A stretch of DNA of 64,000 nt from Rhodococcoides fascians NBRC 12155 = LMG 3623 (GTDB lineage: Bacteria > Actinomycetota > Actinomycetes > Mycobacteriales > Mycobacteriaceae): NCBI RefSeq assembly GCF_001894785.1, contig NZ_BCWW01000019.1:19491-83490 (forward strand), given 5' to 3'. Shown piece by piece: positions 41,868 to 51,306 of this stretch (its first letter is position 1; every line of letters starts with the position of its first letter). A model generated the notes under the pieces. It was not told the DNA's origin and made no database searches. It saw nothing but the letters and a program-made list of their open reading frames with translations. Both the position numbers and the translations under genes were made by a program.

Positions 41868-43999
41868 ACACCCCGTCTACTCGCACCGACCTCGAACTTG
41901 GCCCATCGATCGACGGCCGCTACGTCCTGACCGGTTTATGGCTTCGCCCTGGCTACTCACTGACCGATACCTCACAATTCCGCGACGATGCCTGGCGGCT
42001 GGAAGCTGCAGTGACACAAGCACATGTTCGATCAGTGGTCGTCAACTTCGACACCCTCGCCGCCCCCTATCGATTGCCGGCCAAGGAGCTGTGCCTGGCG
42101 ATGCTCTCCGGTCCACTACCTGCAGGCGAGCGGCGTCAATCCGTCGTCGGGATCGGCAGCACATTTGTCGAAGTGCGCAAGTTCTTGCACTGGCTCACAG
42201 ATCGCGCACCGGAGTCCGGTCGACCGTCCGTTCCGACGTTAGGTTCGTTGACCGCGGCCGACGTCCTCGACTACCACCGCCATTTGATGACTCTGTCCGT
42301 CGGATTCGGATCGCGCGAGAACTCCAGACGGGCGGTGTGCATGCTCTGGCGGTACCGCACTTGCCTCACCGACACCTTGTCCTTCGACGCACGCCGCATC
42401 GACGGCTGGACCATGCATAAACCCGGTACCACCGAGAACGCGACCGGCCGCATCCCCGAACTCGTTCTCGGCCCGCTGATCACCTGGGCGATCCGTTTCG
42501 TCGACGACTTCTCCGGCGACATCCTTGCCGCCGCTGCGCATCGAGATGATTACCGTTCACGGCGCACCAACGGACGGTACGGGCGTAACAGCGGTGCCGC
42601 CGAAGCGCTCGAACACTATCTCTCACGACACAAGGCCGAAAACGACCCGCTCCCCGGTTATCAAGGCCGCCCCAACATGCAACAGATCGCCGCCGAAATC
42701 GGCACCGGGAGAAACGGACTCGACACCAACCCTGCGATCCGCGGCAAAGTCCTTGCCTGCGCTGCGCGAGTCGGAGTCACCGACTACACCTGGATGCCTA
42801 TCGCCATCGAGGGGCGACTCCACGGTCGCCCATGGATCGACGGAATCGCGCGCCAGCATCCCACAAAGTCGTACCTGCATCTGCAGCGAATGTTGCACAT
42901 CGCCTGCTACATCGTCATCGCGTTTCTTTCCGGGATGCGGGACGCCGAGATCAAACACCTACGCCGCGGTTGCCTGAGCACCGCGCGCGATACCGACGGC
43001 ACCCCCTACCGATGGACGCTGACCGGCGTGGCGTTCAAAGGCGAAGCCGATCCTCACGGTGTCACCGCCGAGTGGACCGTCGGGGCTCCCGCTGCCAGGG
43101 CGATCTCGGTCCTCGAGAAGATGCACCCGCACGGCCGGGCTCTGCTGTTCTCGCACCCGCCCGGCTCGCAGAAGGTCCGCCCCCGAAACGACGCCACGGT
43201 CGGGGTCTTGACCACCAAAGCCACCTCCGGACAACTGAAAGACTTCGCGATCTGGATCAATTCTTACTGCACCGAACACGCTCTTACAGAGTCGATTCCG
43301 TTGGTCAACGGCCAACAGTGGGTTCTGAGTACACGGCAATTTCGCAGGACGCTGGCATGGTTCATCGCCCGTCGGCCGGGCGGGTCGATCGCCGGTGCCA
43401 TCGCCTACCGTCACCTGAGCATCCAAATGTTCGAAGGCTATGCAGGCACCTCGGACTCAGGGTTCCGCGCCGAAGTCGAAGCCGAACAGGCTCTCGCTCG
43501 CGGCGAAGACTTGATGGCCATCGCCACCGATCACCTCCATGCACCCGTCACCGGTCCAGCCGCCGACCTAGCCCACTACCGTCTGGACACGTTCGCCGCC
43601 GCAGCCGCGTTCTCCGGGACCGTCATCACAGACAGCACCCGCATCAAGCGGCTGATGAAGCGATCCGATCCCGCGATCTACCCCGGAACATTTGCGCTCT
43701 GTGTCTTCGACCCCGACAAAGCGATGTGCCAACCCCGGCCCGACCAGGGCGGCAACGTGCTCCCACAACTCGGTCACTGCCAACCGCTCGAATGCAGCAA
43801 TACTGCCCTCACTACAGCCAACCTCGATGCACTGCGGACCGAACACCACCACCTGGAGCAGGAATTGACCACCAGAGCCGACCTGCCACCGCTACTGGAC
43901 CACCGATTGCGTGAGCGGCTGCGCCGCCTGGTCGACTTCCTCGACCGCTACAGCCACGCCGACCCATATATCGATCGCACCCACAAGGGGAAGAGATGA
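41864..43999 (+). CDS. Tyrosine recombinase-like protein, third gene of cassette 2
   Basis: A 711-residue protein, with ATG 41864 overlapping the previous stop. Motifs: FLSGMRDAEIKHLRRGC (Arg), STRQFRRTLAWFIARRPGG, then YRHLSIQMFEGYAGTSDSG, and a Cys-rich C-terminal segment (LCVFDPDKAMC, then HCQPLECSNTALTT). The order is the same as the third gene of cassette 1. The conserved Arg, RRTLAW and GYAGTS blocks suggest retained catalytic function. Confidence 0.75.
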   Translation: MNTPSTRTDLELGPSIDGRYVLTGLWLRPGYSLTDTSQFRDDAWRLEAAVTQAHVRSVVVNFDTLAAPYRLPAKELCLAMLSGPLPAGERRQSVVGIGSTFVEVRKFLHWLTDRAPESGRPSVPTLGSLTAADVLDYHRHLMTLSVGFGSRENSRRAVCMLWRYRTCLTDTLSFDARRIDGWTMHKPGTTENATGRIPELVLGPLITWAIRFVDDFSGDILAAAAHRDDYRSRRTNGRYGRNSGAAEALEHYLSRHKAENDPLPGYQGRPNMQQIAAEIGTGRNGLDTNPAIRGKVLACAARVGVTDYTWMPIAIEGRLHGRPWIDGIARQHPTKSYLHLQRMLHIACYIVIAFLSGMRDAEIKHLRRGCLSTARDTDGTPYRWTLTGVAFKGEADPHGVTAEWTVGAPAARAISVLEKMHPHGRALLFSHPPGSQKVRPRNDATVGVLTTKATSGQLKDFAIWINSYCTEHALTESIPLVNGQQWVLSTRQFRRTLAWFIARRPGGSIAGAIAYRHLSIQMFEGYAGTSDSGFRAEVEAEQALARGEDLMAIATDHLHAPVTGPAADLAHYRLDTFAAAAAFSGTVITDSTRIKRLMKRSDPAIYPGTFALCVFDPDKAMCQPRPDQGGNVLPQLGHCQPLECSNTALTTANLDALRTEHHHLEQELTTRADLPPLLDHRLRERLRRLVDFLDRYSHADPYIDRTHKGKR

Positions 44000-44364
44000 C
44001 AAAGAAGCGCGACGAAGACACGATCGCCATCGACGCCGCGATCGAACACCTCCAGGATGCGTCCGGCCGGACACCGTCGGTGCTCGCACTCGCCCGACAC
44101 ATGGGGTTGGCGAACACCACATTTCGCCGACGCTATCCCCATACGGTCAATCGGCTCAAGCGTTCGACATCACCTGTGACCGACCATGTCGCCCCACACC
44201 GGTGCTCGGACGAAGTAACCCAGATTCGGCAGCGCAACCGCGACCTCACCACCGACCTGGAGCTGGCAGTTGCCAGCATCCAGCGATTGTCGATCGACAA
44301 CCGTTCGCTTCTCCGCCGAGTCGAGGAGCTCTCGAACGTCACCCACCTCCGGACCACGGACTGA
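43996..44364 (+). CDS. Small HTH/coiled-coil accessory protein of cassette 2 (DUF6262/TnpC-like)
   Basis: A 122-residue protein overlapping the previous stop (ATGA). HTH-like segment: ALARHMGLANTTFRRRYP. Coiled-coil segment: EVTQIRQRNRDLTTDLELAV. Same position and layout as the last gene of cassette 1. Probable DNA-binding helper of the recombinase complex. Confidence 0.7.
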   Translation: MTKKRDEDTIAIDAAIEHLQDASGRTPSVLALARHMGLANTTFRRRYPHTVNRLKRSTSPVTDHVAPHRCSDEVTQIRQRNRDLTTDLELAVASIQRLSIDNRSLLRRVEELSNVTHLRTTD

Positions 44365-44442
44365 AGACGTAGATCGTCGGACGTTGCCCCATGGACCCAA
44401 CGGATGCTCTTCGGGACAACAGGTCCACACCGCTACGAGTGC

Positions 44443-45840
44443 TCAGGCGGTGGGACGCGCCGGGATTACGAAGGCAGAGATCACTGCGGCCAGTGCAGCA
44501 GCGGCTGCGGCGAAGAGGAACGCGTGTTGGAACCCGGTGTCACCGCCACCCGCGACGAGGCTGAGTGCAGCGATGCTCGAGACGGTTGCCACGCCGATGG
44601 ATGCACCGAACTCGTGGAAGGTGCTCAGCAGGCCGGATGCGATGCCGGCCTCCTCGGGGCCGATCTGCCCGAGCGCGGTGGCCGAGGCGACGACGAACAG
44701 CGCGCCGATACCGAATGCGCCGAAGCTGACGCCGATCGTGGTCGCCGCAGTGGTTGCCCACACCGCTGGCACAAGCAATCCCAACGCCGCGATGAGCATC
44801 CCGGCGGTGCCGAGGATCCTCGCGCCCCATCGTCCGATGAGGCGTCCGCCGAGGTTCGCTCCCGTCATCGTCGCCACCGCAATCGGTAGAAACAACAGTC
44901 CGGTCACGAGGGGACCATGCCCAGCGGACTGCTGAAAATAGAAGGTTCCCAAGAAGAACACTGCAACCATCAAAGCTGTGGCGATCAAAATCACGAACAC
45001 TCCGGCACCGACTGGACGCCGGCCCAGCAGTCCTAGGTTCATCAGCGGGGAGGACGCAGTCTTCTGTCGCCAGCAGAACAACAGGTAGAGCGCTGCCGCG
45101 GCCCCGGCGGCGGTGAGGGTCTGCGGGTTGGTCCATCCGATTTCACCGGCGACGGTCAACGAGTAGATGGCCGAGCCGGTCGCAGCGGTGACCAGCGCTG
45201 CACCGAGAATGTCGAGCGCGGGACGCGGCCCGGGTGCCGGGGTAAGCGGCGGTAAAACCCGGAGGAGGCCGAAGATGACGATCAGGCCAACCGGGATGTT
45301 GATGTAGAACACCCACGGCCATCCTGGCCCGGCGGTGATCAGGCCACCGAGCAGGACACCGACCGCCGCGCCGCCGCCGCCCAATGCAGACCAGATGCCC
45401 AGGGCGCGGTTGCGTTCGTCGCCGGCGAACAGGCGCACCACCACCGACAACGCCGCCGGTGAGAGCATCGCCGCGCCAATGCCTTGGACAATGCGGCCGC
45501 CGAGCAGGAACTCGGCATTGGCAGCCAGTCCGGCCGCCAGGGAGCCGGCGGTGAAGACGGCCAGGCCGGCGAAGACGATTGGTTTGGACCCGAACAGGTC
45601 CGCGCTACGCCCGCCGAGGAGCATCAAGCCGCCGAAGGTCAGGGTGTACGCGGCGACGACCCACGTCACCGCCTCCCGCGATAGGGCCAGGTCCACGCCC
45701 ATCTGCGGCAGCGCGATCGCGACCACTGTGACGTCGAGAATCAGCATGAACTGCGCTGTGCCCAGCAGGGCCAGTGCGAGCCATCGCTTCGGGTGAAGCC
45801 CTTCGCCCGCTTCCGGTGTCGTTTTCGACGTGGTCACCAC
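44443..45840 (-). CDS. MFS drug exporter, DHA2 (EmrB/QacA) family
   Basis: A 465-residue, 14-helix transporter. It starts RWLALALLGTAQFMLILDVTVVAIALP, the motif D1 of DHA2 drug:H+ antiporters, followed by LLGGRSADLFGSK (motif A) and GRIVQGIGAAMLSPAAL (motif B), and motif C-like GGGGAAVGVLLGG. It probably exports cationic or aromatic drugs. It is divergent from the TetR gene at 45922, an arrangement like lfrA-lfrR in mycobacteria, so TetR repression is likely. Confidence 0.9.
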   Translation of the reverse strand: MVTTSKTTPEAGEGLHPKRWLALALLGTAQFMLILDVTVVAIALPQMGVDLALSREAVTWVVAAYTLTFGGLMLLGGRSADLFGSKPIVFAGLAVFTAGSLAAGLAANAEFLLGGRIVQGIGAAMLSPAALSVVVRLFAGDERNRALGIWSALGGGGAAVGVLLGGLITAGPGWPWVFYINIPVGLIVIFGLLRVLPPLTPAPGPRPALDILGAALVTAATGSAIYSLTVAGEIGWTNPQTLTAAGAAAALYLLFCWRQKTASSPLMNLGLLGRRPVGAGVFVILIATALMVAVFFLGTFYFQQSAGHGPLVTGLLFLPIAVATMTGANLGGRLIGRWGARILGTAGMLIAALGLLVPAVWATTAATTIGVSFGAFGIGALFVVASATALGQIGPEEAGIASGLLSTFHEFGASIGVATVSSIAALSLVAGGGDTGFQHAFLFAAAAAALAAVISAFVIPARPTA

Positions 45841-45921
45841 GGCCCCCTAAGTTGTACATAGTTGTTTGAGTTGGACACTGGTACCGTAACTCATACAAAC
45901 GTGTTCGGGAAGTGAGGGTTC
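45841..45921. promoter_or_regulatory. Shared MFS/TetR promoter region with inverted repeat
   Basis: This 81-base divergent intergenic region is AT-richer than the flanks and carries an imperfect inverted repeat: TTTGAGTT at 45865-45872 and AACTCATA at 45888-45895. A direct GTTGT.ACATAGTTGT motif lies beside it. These are the best candidates for the TetR operator covering both promoters. The operator extent is inferred. Confidence 0.45.
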
Positions 45922-46506
45922 ATGGCGACCGATACGTCGCAGGTCGTCGGTAAACGAGCCGACGCGGTACGCAACGTCGAGCGGATTCTCGATGCCGCGA
46001 TCGTCTGCCTGTCTCGGCGGCAGAACGCAACGATGGGCGATATCGCACGGGAAGCCGGTCTCGGGCGGGTGACGCTCTACGGTCACTTTGCCTCTCGCCC
46101 AGCGCTCATCGATGCCGTGGTGGCGCGTGTGATCGATCGCGGTGAGCAGACGTTGGCTGCGGTCGATCTGGGTGGGGATCCCCGAGAAGCGTTGTCCCGG
46201 CTCATTCACAGCAGCTGGGAGCTGGTGGACCGGTCACGATCGGTCATTGCCGCCGCCGAGGAAGAACTTCCCCCAGCGCGTATCCGCGAGCTTCACGACG
46301 GCCCCGCGAGCCGGGTCGAATCGTTGATCGAACGCGGACGCAGTGCAGGACTGTTTTCACGTGACATGCCCACCTCGTGGCAAGTCGCCGTGCTCCATCA
46401 GGTCCTTCACGGTGCCGGAGCCGAGATAGCAGCAGGGCGACTGGATTCGATGGACGCACCCGATCTGATCGTGAGGACCGTCCTTGCTCTACTCGACACC
46501 CATTGA
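45922..46506 (+). CDS. TetR-family transcriptional regulator
   Basis: A 194-residue TetR protein. N-terminal HTH: MGDIAREAGLGRVTLYGHFASR near residues 37-58. C-terminal ligand-binding domain of helical character. ATG 45922 follows GAGGG. It is divergent from the DHA2 exporter gene and directly upstream of a second MFS gene, so it probably controls drug export. Ligands would be the exported compounds. Confidence 0.9.
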   Translation: MATDTSQVVGKRADAVRNVERILDAAIVCLSRRQNATMGDIAREAGLGRVTLYGHFASRPALIDAVVARVIDRGEQTLAAVDLGGDPREALSRLIHSSWELVDRSRSVIAAAEEELPPARIRELHDGPASRVESLIERGRSAGLFSRDMPTSWQVAVLHQVLHGAGAEIAAGRLDSMDAPDLIVRTVLALLDTH

Positions 46507-46569
46507 GGCTTGGGCGCACCACCTTCCGCTCGGTTGGTCGCACACCTTCGGTTCGGTCGGCGTAGATCG

Positions 46570-47787
46570 GTGAACCGTCGCCCTCGTTCACGCAAGACCT
46601 TGCCGTTACCGGTGGCGTTGTCGACGGCGGCGGGCGTCCTGGTTGTGTCGTTGTGGGCGAGCGGCGCGCCCTCGATGGTCTATCCGCTCTTAGCGGATCG
46701 GTGGCGCGTGGGTGAGGTCGTCACGACCGCGTTGTTCGCTACCTATCCGGTAGCGCTGGTTCTCGCTCTCGTTGCGTGTGGGTCTCTCTCGGACTCGATC
46801 GGGCGACGCCGCGTACTGCTTGCCGGTGTCGGCATGGTCGCCGTCGGCACTGCGCTGTTTGTGGTCACGAGCGGTCTCGTCCCGATCTTCGTCGGCCGCA
46901 CTCTTCAAGGAATCGGGGTCGGGCTGGCGATGAGTGCGGCCAGCGCCGCACTCGTCGAGTTCGCACCGCGCCGCACCGCGGCACTGTCCACTTCCGTCAA
47001 TACTGCGGCGACGGCCAGCGGTACCGCACTCGCGCTCGTTGTCGGCGGTGCGCTCGTGCAGTACTCCGCGTCGCCCACCACGCTTCCGTTTGCCATCTTG
47101 CTCGGCGTGACGATTGCTCTGCTGCCGCTGGTGTGGTTCCTCCCCGAGGAGGCCACGCGCAGCAATGTTCGATGGCGGCCCAGTCGGGCGCGAGTACCCG
47201 CGAGGAATCGAATGCAGTTCGCCATCGGTGTTGCTTCCCTCACCGTGGCCTTCATGATGGGCGCGGTGTTCATCGGGCTCGGTGCGCAGATCGTGAGGGA
47301 TCTCGTCGGTACCGTCGACGCTTTCGTCGCCGCGTGTGCACTTGCGTGTTGGGCTGTTTCCATCGTTCCCGCGTCCGTCATCGCCCGGCGCGGTTCACCG
47401 ACAACTGCATCTTCGGCCGGTTCGGTGCTTTCCGCCGCCGGGTCTGTCACCCTCGTCGCCGCATCGCACGTGGACTCGCTCACCGTCTTCCTGCTCGCTG
47501 CGGTTATCAGCGGGGCGGGCTACGGCCTGATGTTCTACGGCGGACTCGGAATGGTCGTCGCAGCCCCCGAGGCCGAGACGCGGGCGACGACACTGTCGTT
47601 GATGTACTTGGTGGCGTACCTGTCACAGGGTCTTACTGCGGTTGGGATCGGTGCGCTCGCAACCTTCTGGGGGCTCGACAGGGCGATCGTGGTGGCGATG
47701 CCGACGCTCGCGACACTCAGTGTCGCGAGCGGGGTGTTGGTTCACTGGTTCGCACGACCGAGAGCTGACGTCCGACTGGCCAGCTGA
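46570..47787 (+). CDS. MFS transporter (12-helix type)
   Basis: A 405-residue major facilitator. GSLSDSIGRRRVLLAG (motif A) lies near residue 70, FVGRTLQGIGVGLAMSAAS near 110, and PEEATRSNVR marks the central loop. GTG 46570 is chosen because the preceding residues are Arg-rich and non-membrane in character; TTG 46510 is possible. It follows the TetR gene on the same strand and may be co-regulated. Substrate unknown. Confidence 0.85.
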   Translation: MNRRPRSRKTLPLPVALSTAAGVLVVSLWASGAPSMVYPLLADRWRVGEVVTTALFATYPVALVLALVACGSLSDSIGRRRVLLAGVGMVAVGTALFVVTSGLVPIFVGRTLQGIGVGLAMSAASAALVEFAPRRTAALSTSVNTAATASGTALALVVGGALVQYSASPTTLPFAILLGVTIALLPLVWFLPEEATRSNVRWRPSRARVPARNRMQFAIGVASLTVAFMMGAVFIGLGAQIVRDLVGTVDAFVAACALACWAVSIVPASVIARRGSPTTASSAGSVLSAAGSVTLVAASHVDSLTVFLLAAVISGAGYGLMFYGGLGMVVAAPEAETRATTLSLMYLVAYLSQGLTAVGIGALATFWGLDRAIVVAMPTLATLSVASGVLVHWFARPRADVRLAS

Positions 47788-47802
47788 ACGATGCACCGAC
47801 GC

Positions 47803-47817
47803 TACCCCTGGGGGGTA
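47803..47817. promoter_or_regulatory. CsoR-like copper operator 1
   Basis: Palindrome TACCCC-TGG-GGGGTA, 22 bases before the DUF6153 start. The same palindrome with a 3-base spacer occurs upstream of the copZ-like gene at 51562. GC-rich TACCCC/GGGGTA palindromes are the usual targets of CsoR copper sensors, so both ends of this copper island are probably controlled together. Confidence 0.65.
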
Positions 47818-47838
47818 TGCCCTGTTACCGTCGAGAGC

Positions 47839-48255
47839 ATGAACTCGACGATTCGTCGCTCTCGACGGGGCACAGCCTCGGCGATCGGATTGTTGATTGC
47901 AGTGACGGTGTTCGGGGTGTTGTTGATGCATTCTGTGACACCGGCATCGTCGATGGGCCCGATGTCGGAGTCGATGAGTGGTGGTCATGCCGCGATGGCG
48001 TCGACAGCCCCGGGCAGTAGCTCGGCTTCGGTGATGTTCGGGGAACACGATTGTCCGTCGGCGCATCAGATGCTGCATCCCTGTGTGGGCACTCCGGTGT
48101 CGTGGGCCGCGTTGTCCGTCCCGACGATGAGCACCGAGATAGGCCAGTCGCCGACAGCGGTGGACGGGATCGGCGGGCGCACAGACTCCATCCTGGAGCG
48201 TGCACCGCCGTGGACGTTGTGGGAGTTGGACAGATCGGTGACCTTGCGAGTGTGA
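47839..48255 (+). CDS. DUF6153-like secreted/membrane protein
   Basis: A 138-residue protein with one N-terminal hydrophobic helix (AIGLLIAVTVFGVLLMHSV), then a Met/His/Ser-rich stretch (MGPMSESMSGGHAAM) and two Cys (EHDCPSAHQMLHPCVG). This matches the DUF6153 type found in copper loci. The Met/His content suggests extracytoplasmic copper binding. It lies directly behind the CsoR-like palindrome. Confidence 0.7.
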   Translation: MNSTIRRSRRGTASAIGLLIAVTVFGVLLMHSVTPASSMGPMSESMSGGHAAMASTAPGSSSASVMFGEHDCPSAHQMLHPCVGTPVSWAALSVPTMSTEIGQSPTAVDGIGGRTDSILERAPPWTLWELDRSVTLRV

Positions 48256-48340
48256 CAGGGAGCCCGGTAGACGCGCGTCGACCGGCGGACCGAAACACGT
48301 CACACACCCCTGATTGTCCACTCTTGCAAGGAGATTCCAC

Positions 48341-48967
48341 ATGCGTACCAAAGTCATGGCTTCACTCGCTGCTGCCGCCGCCAGCGCGTTCCTCGTCGTC
48401 GGCTGTAGCAACGACTCGACCGATTCGTCGATGGACGGGCATTCCATGGGCTCGATGTCCTCGGCACCGATGTCCTCGGCCCAAGCAAGCGCGTCCGCAG
48501 AGTTCAACGATGCCGACGTGATGTTCGCGCAGATGATGTATCCGCACCACGCACAAGCAGTCGAGATGGCCGACATGGCGGACGGCCGCACCGACAACCC
48601 GGACGTGCTGTCGCTGGCATCGGCGATCGCCGGCGCACAGCAGCCCGAGATGGACCAGATGACGGCATGGCTGACCGAGTGGGGTCAGCCCGCACCCTCG
48701 GCTGATATGGATCAGATGGGCGGGATGGACCACAGCTCTGGCAGCGGCATGATGACCGCTCAGGACATGGACGCGTTGATGGCAGCGTCGGGACCGGAAT
48801 TCGACCGCCAGTGGTTGACGATGATGATCGCCCACCACACCGGTGCCATCGAGATGGCGAACACCGAAATCGCGGACGGTTCCAATCCTGACGCCCTGGA
48901 GATGGCACGCGCCATCGTCGCCACTCAGCAGCAGGAAATCGAGACCATGCAGCGGCTGCTCGGCTGA
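48341..48967 (+). CDS. DUF305 lipoprotein, putative copper-binding
   Basis: A 208-residue lipoprotein with signal peptide and lipobox VVGC (Cys near residue 22), then a Met/Ser linker and two DUF305 halves, each with an HHxxAxxMA motif (MMYPHHAQAVEMADMA and MIAHHTGAIEMANTEI). DUF305 proteins are ferritin-like helical proteins often found with copper resistance genes. ATG 48341 follows AAGGAG. It probably sequesters metal outside the membrane. Confidence 0.88.
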   Translation: MRTKVMASLAAAAASAFLVVGCSNDSTDSSMDGHSMGSMSSAPMSSAQASASAEFNDADVMFAQMMYPHHAQAVEMADMADGRTDNPDVLSLASAIAGAQQPEMDQMTAWLTEWGQPAPSADMDQMGGMDHSSGSGMMTAQDMDALMAASGPEFDRQWLTMMIAHHTGAIEMANTEIADGSNPDALEMARAIVATQQQEIETMQRLLG

Positions 48968-48985
48968 CCCGGCCCGCCACACAAC

Positions 48986-49024
48986 GATGGCCGCATCCTC
49001 TCCGGCGGAGAGGGTGCGGCCATC
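48986..49024. terminator. Bidirectional hairpin between converging copper genes
   Basis: An 18-base stem (48986-49003 with 49007-49024) with one G-T wobble and a 3-base loop lies between the rightward DUF305 gene and the end of the leftward P-type ATPase gene. No T-run follows, but position and strength point to transcription termination for both. Confidence 0.7.
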
Positions 49025-49071
49025 AGCGTTCCACAATTGTCAGGGCTGCGTTCCCGGTACGAGATCAGCTC

Positions 49072-51273
49072 TCACAGTACCGGTTCGCGCTGCGATGGAG
49101 CATCGGAATTCCCGTCGTTCACCGCTCCGGTGATGGCGTCGGGCGCGAGGTCGAGTCGCCGGAGCAGCTGCGCGTTTGCGGCGACGATGATCGTCGACAA
49201 CGACATCAGGATCGCGCCGATGGACATGGGCAGTACGAACCCGACCGGTGCCAGCACCCCTGCCGCGAGCGGGACAGAGATCAGGTTGTATCCCGCTGCC
49301 CACCAGAGGTTTTGCTTCATCTTTCGGTACGAGGCGCGCGAGAGTTCGATCACCGACAGCACCGACCGCGGGTCGTCGCTGGCGAGGATCACTCCTGCCG
49401 ATGCGATAGCGACGTCGGTGCCGGCCCCGATCGCGATACCGACATCGGCTTGCGCGAGCGCCGGTGCGTCGTTGACTCCGTCGCCGACCATCGCCACCGT
49501 ACGTCCTTCGCCCTGGAGTGCAGCGACGGTGTGGGACTTGTCTTCCGGTTTCACCCCGGCGAAGTAGCGGTCCACACCGAGTTCGGTGGCGACGGACTTC
49601 GCGACGGCATCGGCATCACCGGTGATCATCACCACCGCGATTCCGCGGGCGTGGAGCGCGTCGATCGCGGTGCGTGATTCAGGCCGGATCTCGTCGGCGA
49701 GCGCGAGCGCACCGATCACGGCACGGTCGGCGAGGACGTGCAGGATGATCGCCCCGTCACCGCGCCACCGGTCGGCGACGGCGAGTTCGGATCCGTGTTC
49801 CTGCTCGAGCAGCGCGGGCCCGCCGACCTGTACGCGGGTACCGTCGACGTCGGCTGCGACCCCGACCGCGGGGGACGACTGGAAGTCAGTCGCAGGCTGC
49901 ACGGTTAGGTTCCGTGATCGTGCGGCACCGATGATGGCGCGTGCGAGTGGGTGCTCTGAGTCAGCTTCTGCGGCAGCAGCCAAAGCGAGGACATTGTCGG
50001 CAGTGCGCCCGTTCGTCACCTCGATTGCGGTGACGGTGGGTTCACCCTTGGTGAGGGTCCCGGTCTTGTCGAAGAGCACGGTGTCCACTGTTCGCATGGT
50101 TTCGAGTGCGAGCCGGTCCTTGACCAGAACGCCGCCGCGGGCTGCTCGTTCGGTGGCGATGGAGACCACCAGCGGGATCGCGAGTCCGAGTGCGTGTGGG
50201 CAGGCGATGACCAGCACGGTGATGGTGCGGATGACGGCGTCGTCGGGCATCCCGAATAGCGTCCACACGGCGGCGGTGATGATCGCGGATCCGAGTGCGA
50301 ACCAGAACAGCCAGCCGGCGGCGGTGTCGGCGATGCGCTGAGCGCGCGAGGTCGAGTTCTGGGCGTCGGCGACCAGGCGGCCGATGCCGGCGAGGGCGGT
50401 GTCCTCCCCTACTGCGGTGACCCGAACCCGGAGACCGGAGTCTGTGGCGACAGTGCCGGCAACGACCTGATCGCCTTCGCGGCGACGGACCGTCTTCGAT
50501 TCGCCGGTGATCATGGACTCGTCCATACTCGCCGATCCGGAGACGATGGTGCCGTCCGCGGGTACGCGGCCGCCGGGGCGGACGACGACCAGATCACCGA
50601 GCAGCAACTCGGCCGGGGACACCTGCACTACGTCGTCGCCGTCGACGCGTTCGGCGGTGTCCGGGAGCAGTGCTGCCAATGAGTCCAGAGCGGTGGTGGT
50701 CTGCGCGAGAGATCGCATTTCGATCCAGTGCCCGAGCAACATGATCACGATCAGCAGGGCCAGTTCCCACCAGAAGTCGAGCTGATGATCGAGCAGGCCG
50801 AGGCTCGCTCCCATCGACGCGACGAATGCGACGGTGATCGCCAGGGCGATGAGAAGCATCATTCCTGGTGCGCGTGAACGGATTTCACTCACCGCGCCGG
50901 TGAGGAACGGGGACCCGCCCCAGGCATACATCACGGTTCCGAGCAGCGGGGAGATCCAGGCGATCCATGATGCGTCGGGTAGCGAGTACCCGAGGAGCAT
51001 CGCGAACATCTCGGAAGCGAGGATCACCGGGACGGCGAGGGCCAGCATGATCCAGAACAGGCGACGGAACATACCGACGTGATCACCGTGGCCGGCATGC
51101 CCACCGTGGCCGGCATGCCCACTGTGGCCGTCGTGTCCGTCGTGACCGCCGCGCTCCGTGTGCTCGCCATGTCCCGAGGGGGGCGCGCGGTGCCCGGACA
51201 TGTCGTGGCCCGAGTGTGGGTTCGCAGCCTCGGCCATCCCTGTGTCGTCGCCGGCATGTGTGTGGTTGTTCAT
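49072..51273 (-). CDS. Copper P1B-type ATPase (CPH, CopB-like) with His-rich N-terminus
   Basis: A 733-residue cation pump. The N-terminus carries repeated GHxGH units (residues 25-65) instead of a CxxC domain. Landmarks are the actuator TGES, the transmembrane metal motif ACPHALGLAIPLV (CPH, not CPC), phosphorylation motif DKTGTLTKGEP, HP in SEHPLARAI, and GDGVNDAPALAQADVG. CPH pumps are the CopB type, associated with Cu(II) or Cu/Ag export. ATG 51273 follows GGAAGGAC. It is directly downstream of the copZ-like gene. The His-repeat DNA near 51085-51150 is itself a short tandem repeat. Confidence 0.92.
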   Translation of the reverse strand: MNNHTHAGDDTGMAEAANPHSGHDMSGHRAPPSGHGEHTERGGHDGHDGHSGHAGHGGHAGHGDHVGMFRRLFWIMLALAVPVILASEMFAMLLGYSLPDASWIAWISPLLGTVMYAWGGSPFLTGAVSEIRSRAPGMMLLIALAITVAFVASMGASLGLLDHQLDFWWELALLIVIMLLGHWIEMRSLAQTTTALDSLAALLPDTAERVDGDDVVQVSPAELLLGDLVVVRPGGRVPADGTIVSGSASMDESMITGESKTVRRREGDQVVAGTVATDSGLRVRVTAVGEDTALAGIGRLVADAQNSTSRAQRIADTAAGWLFWFALGSAIITAAVWTLFGMPDDAVIRTITVLVIACPHALGLAIPLVVSIATERAARGGVLVKDRLALETMRTVDTVLFDKTGTLTKGEPTVTAIEVTNGRTADNVLALAAAAEADSEHPLARAIIGAARSRNLTVQPATDFQSSPAVGVAADVDGTRVQVGGPALLEQEHGSELAVADRWRGDGAIILHVLADRAVIGALALADEIRPESRTAIDALHARGIAVVMITGDADAVAKSVATELGVDRYFAGVKPEDKSHTVAALQGEGRTVAMVGDGVNDAPALAQADVGIAIGAGTDVAIASAGVILASDDPRSVLSVIELSRASYRKMKQNLWWAAGYNLISVPLAAGVLAPVGFVLPMSIGAILMSLSTIIVAANAQLLRRLDLAPDAITGAVNDGNSDAPSQREPVL

Positions 51274-51306
51274 CGTGCGAGTCCTTCCGTCCACCGAGTT
51301 CGGTGG

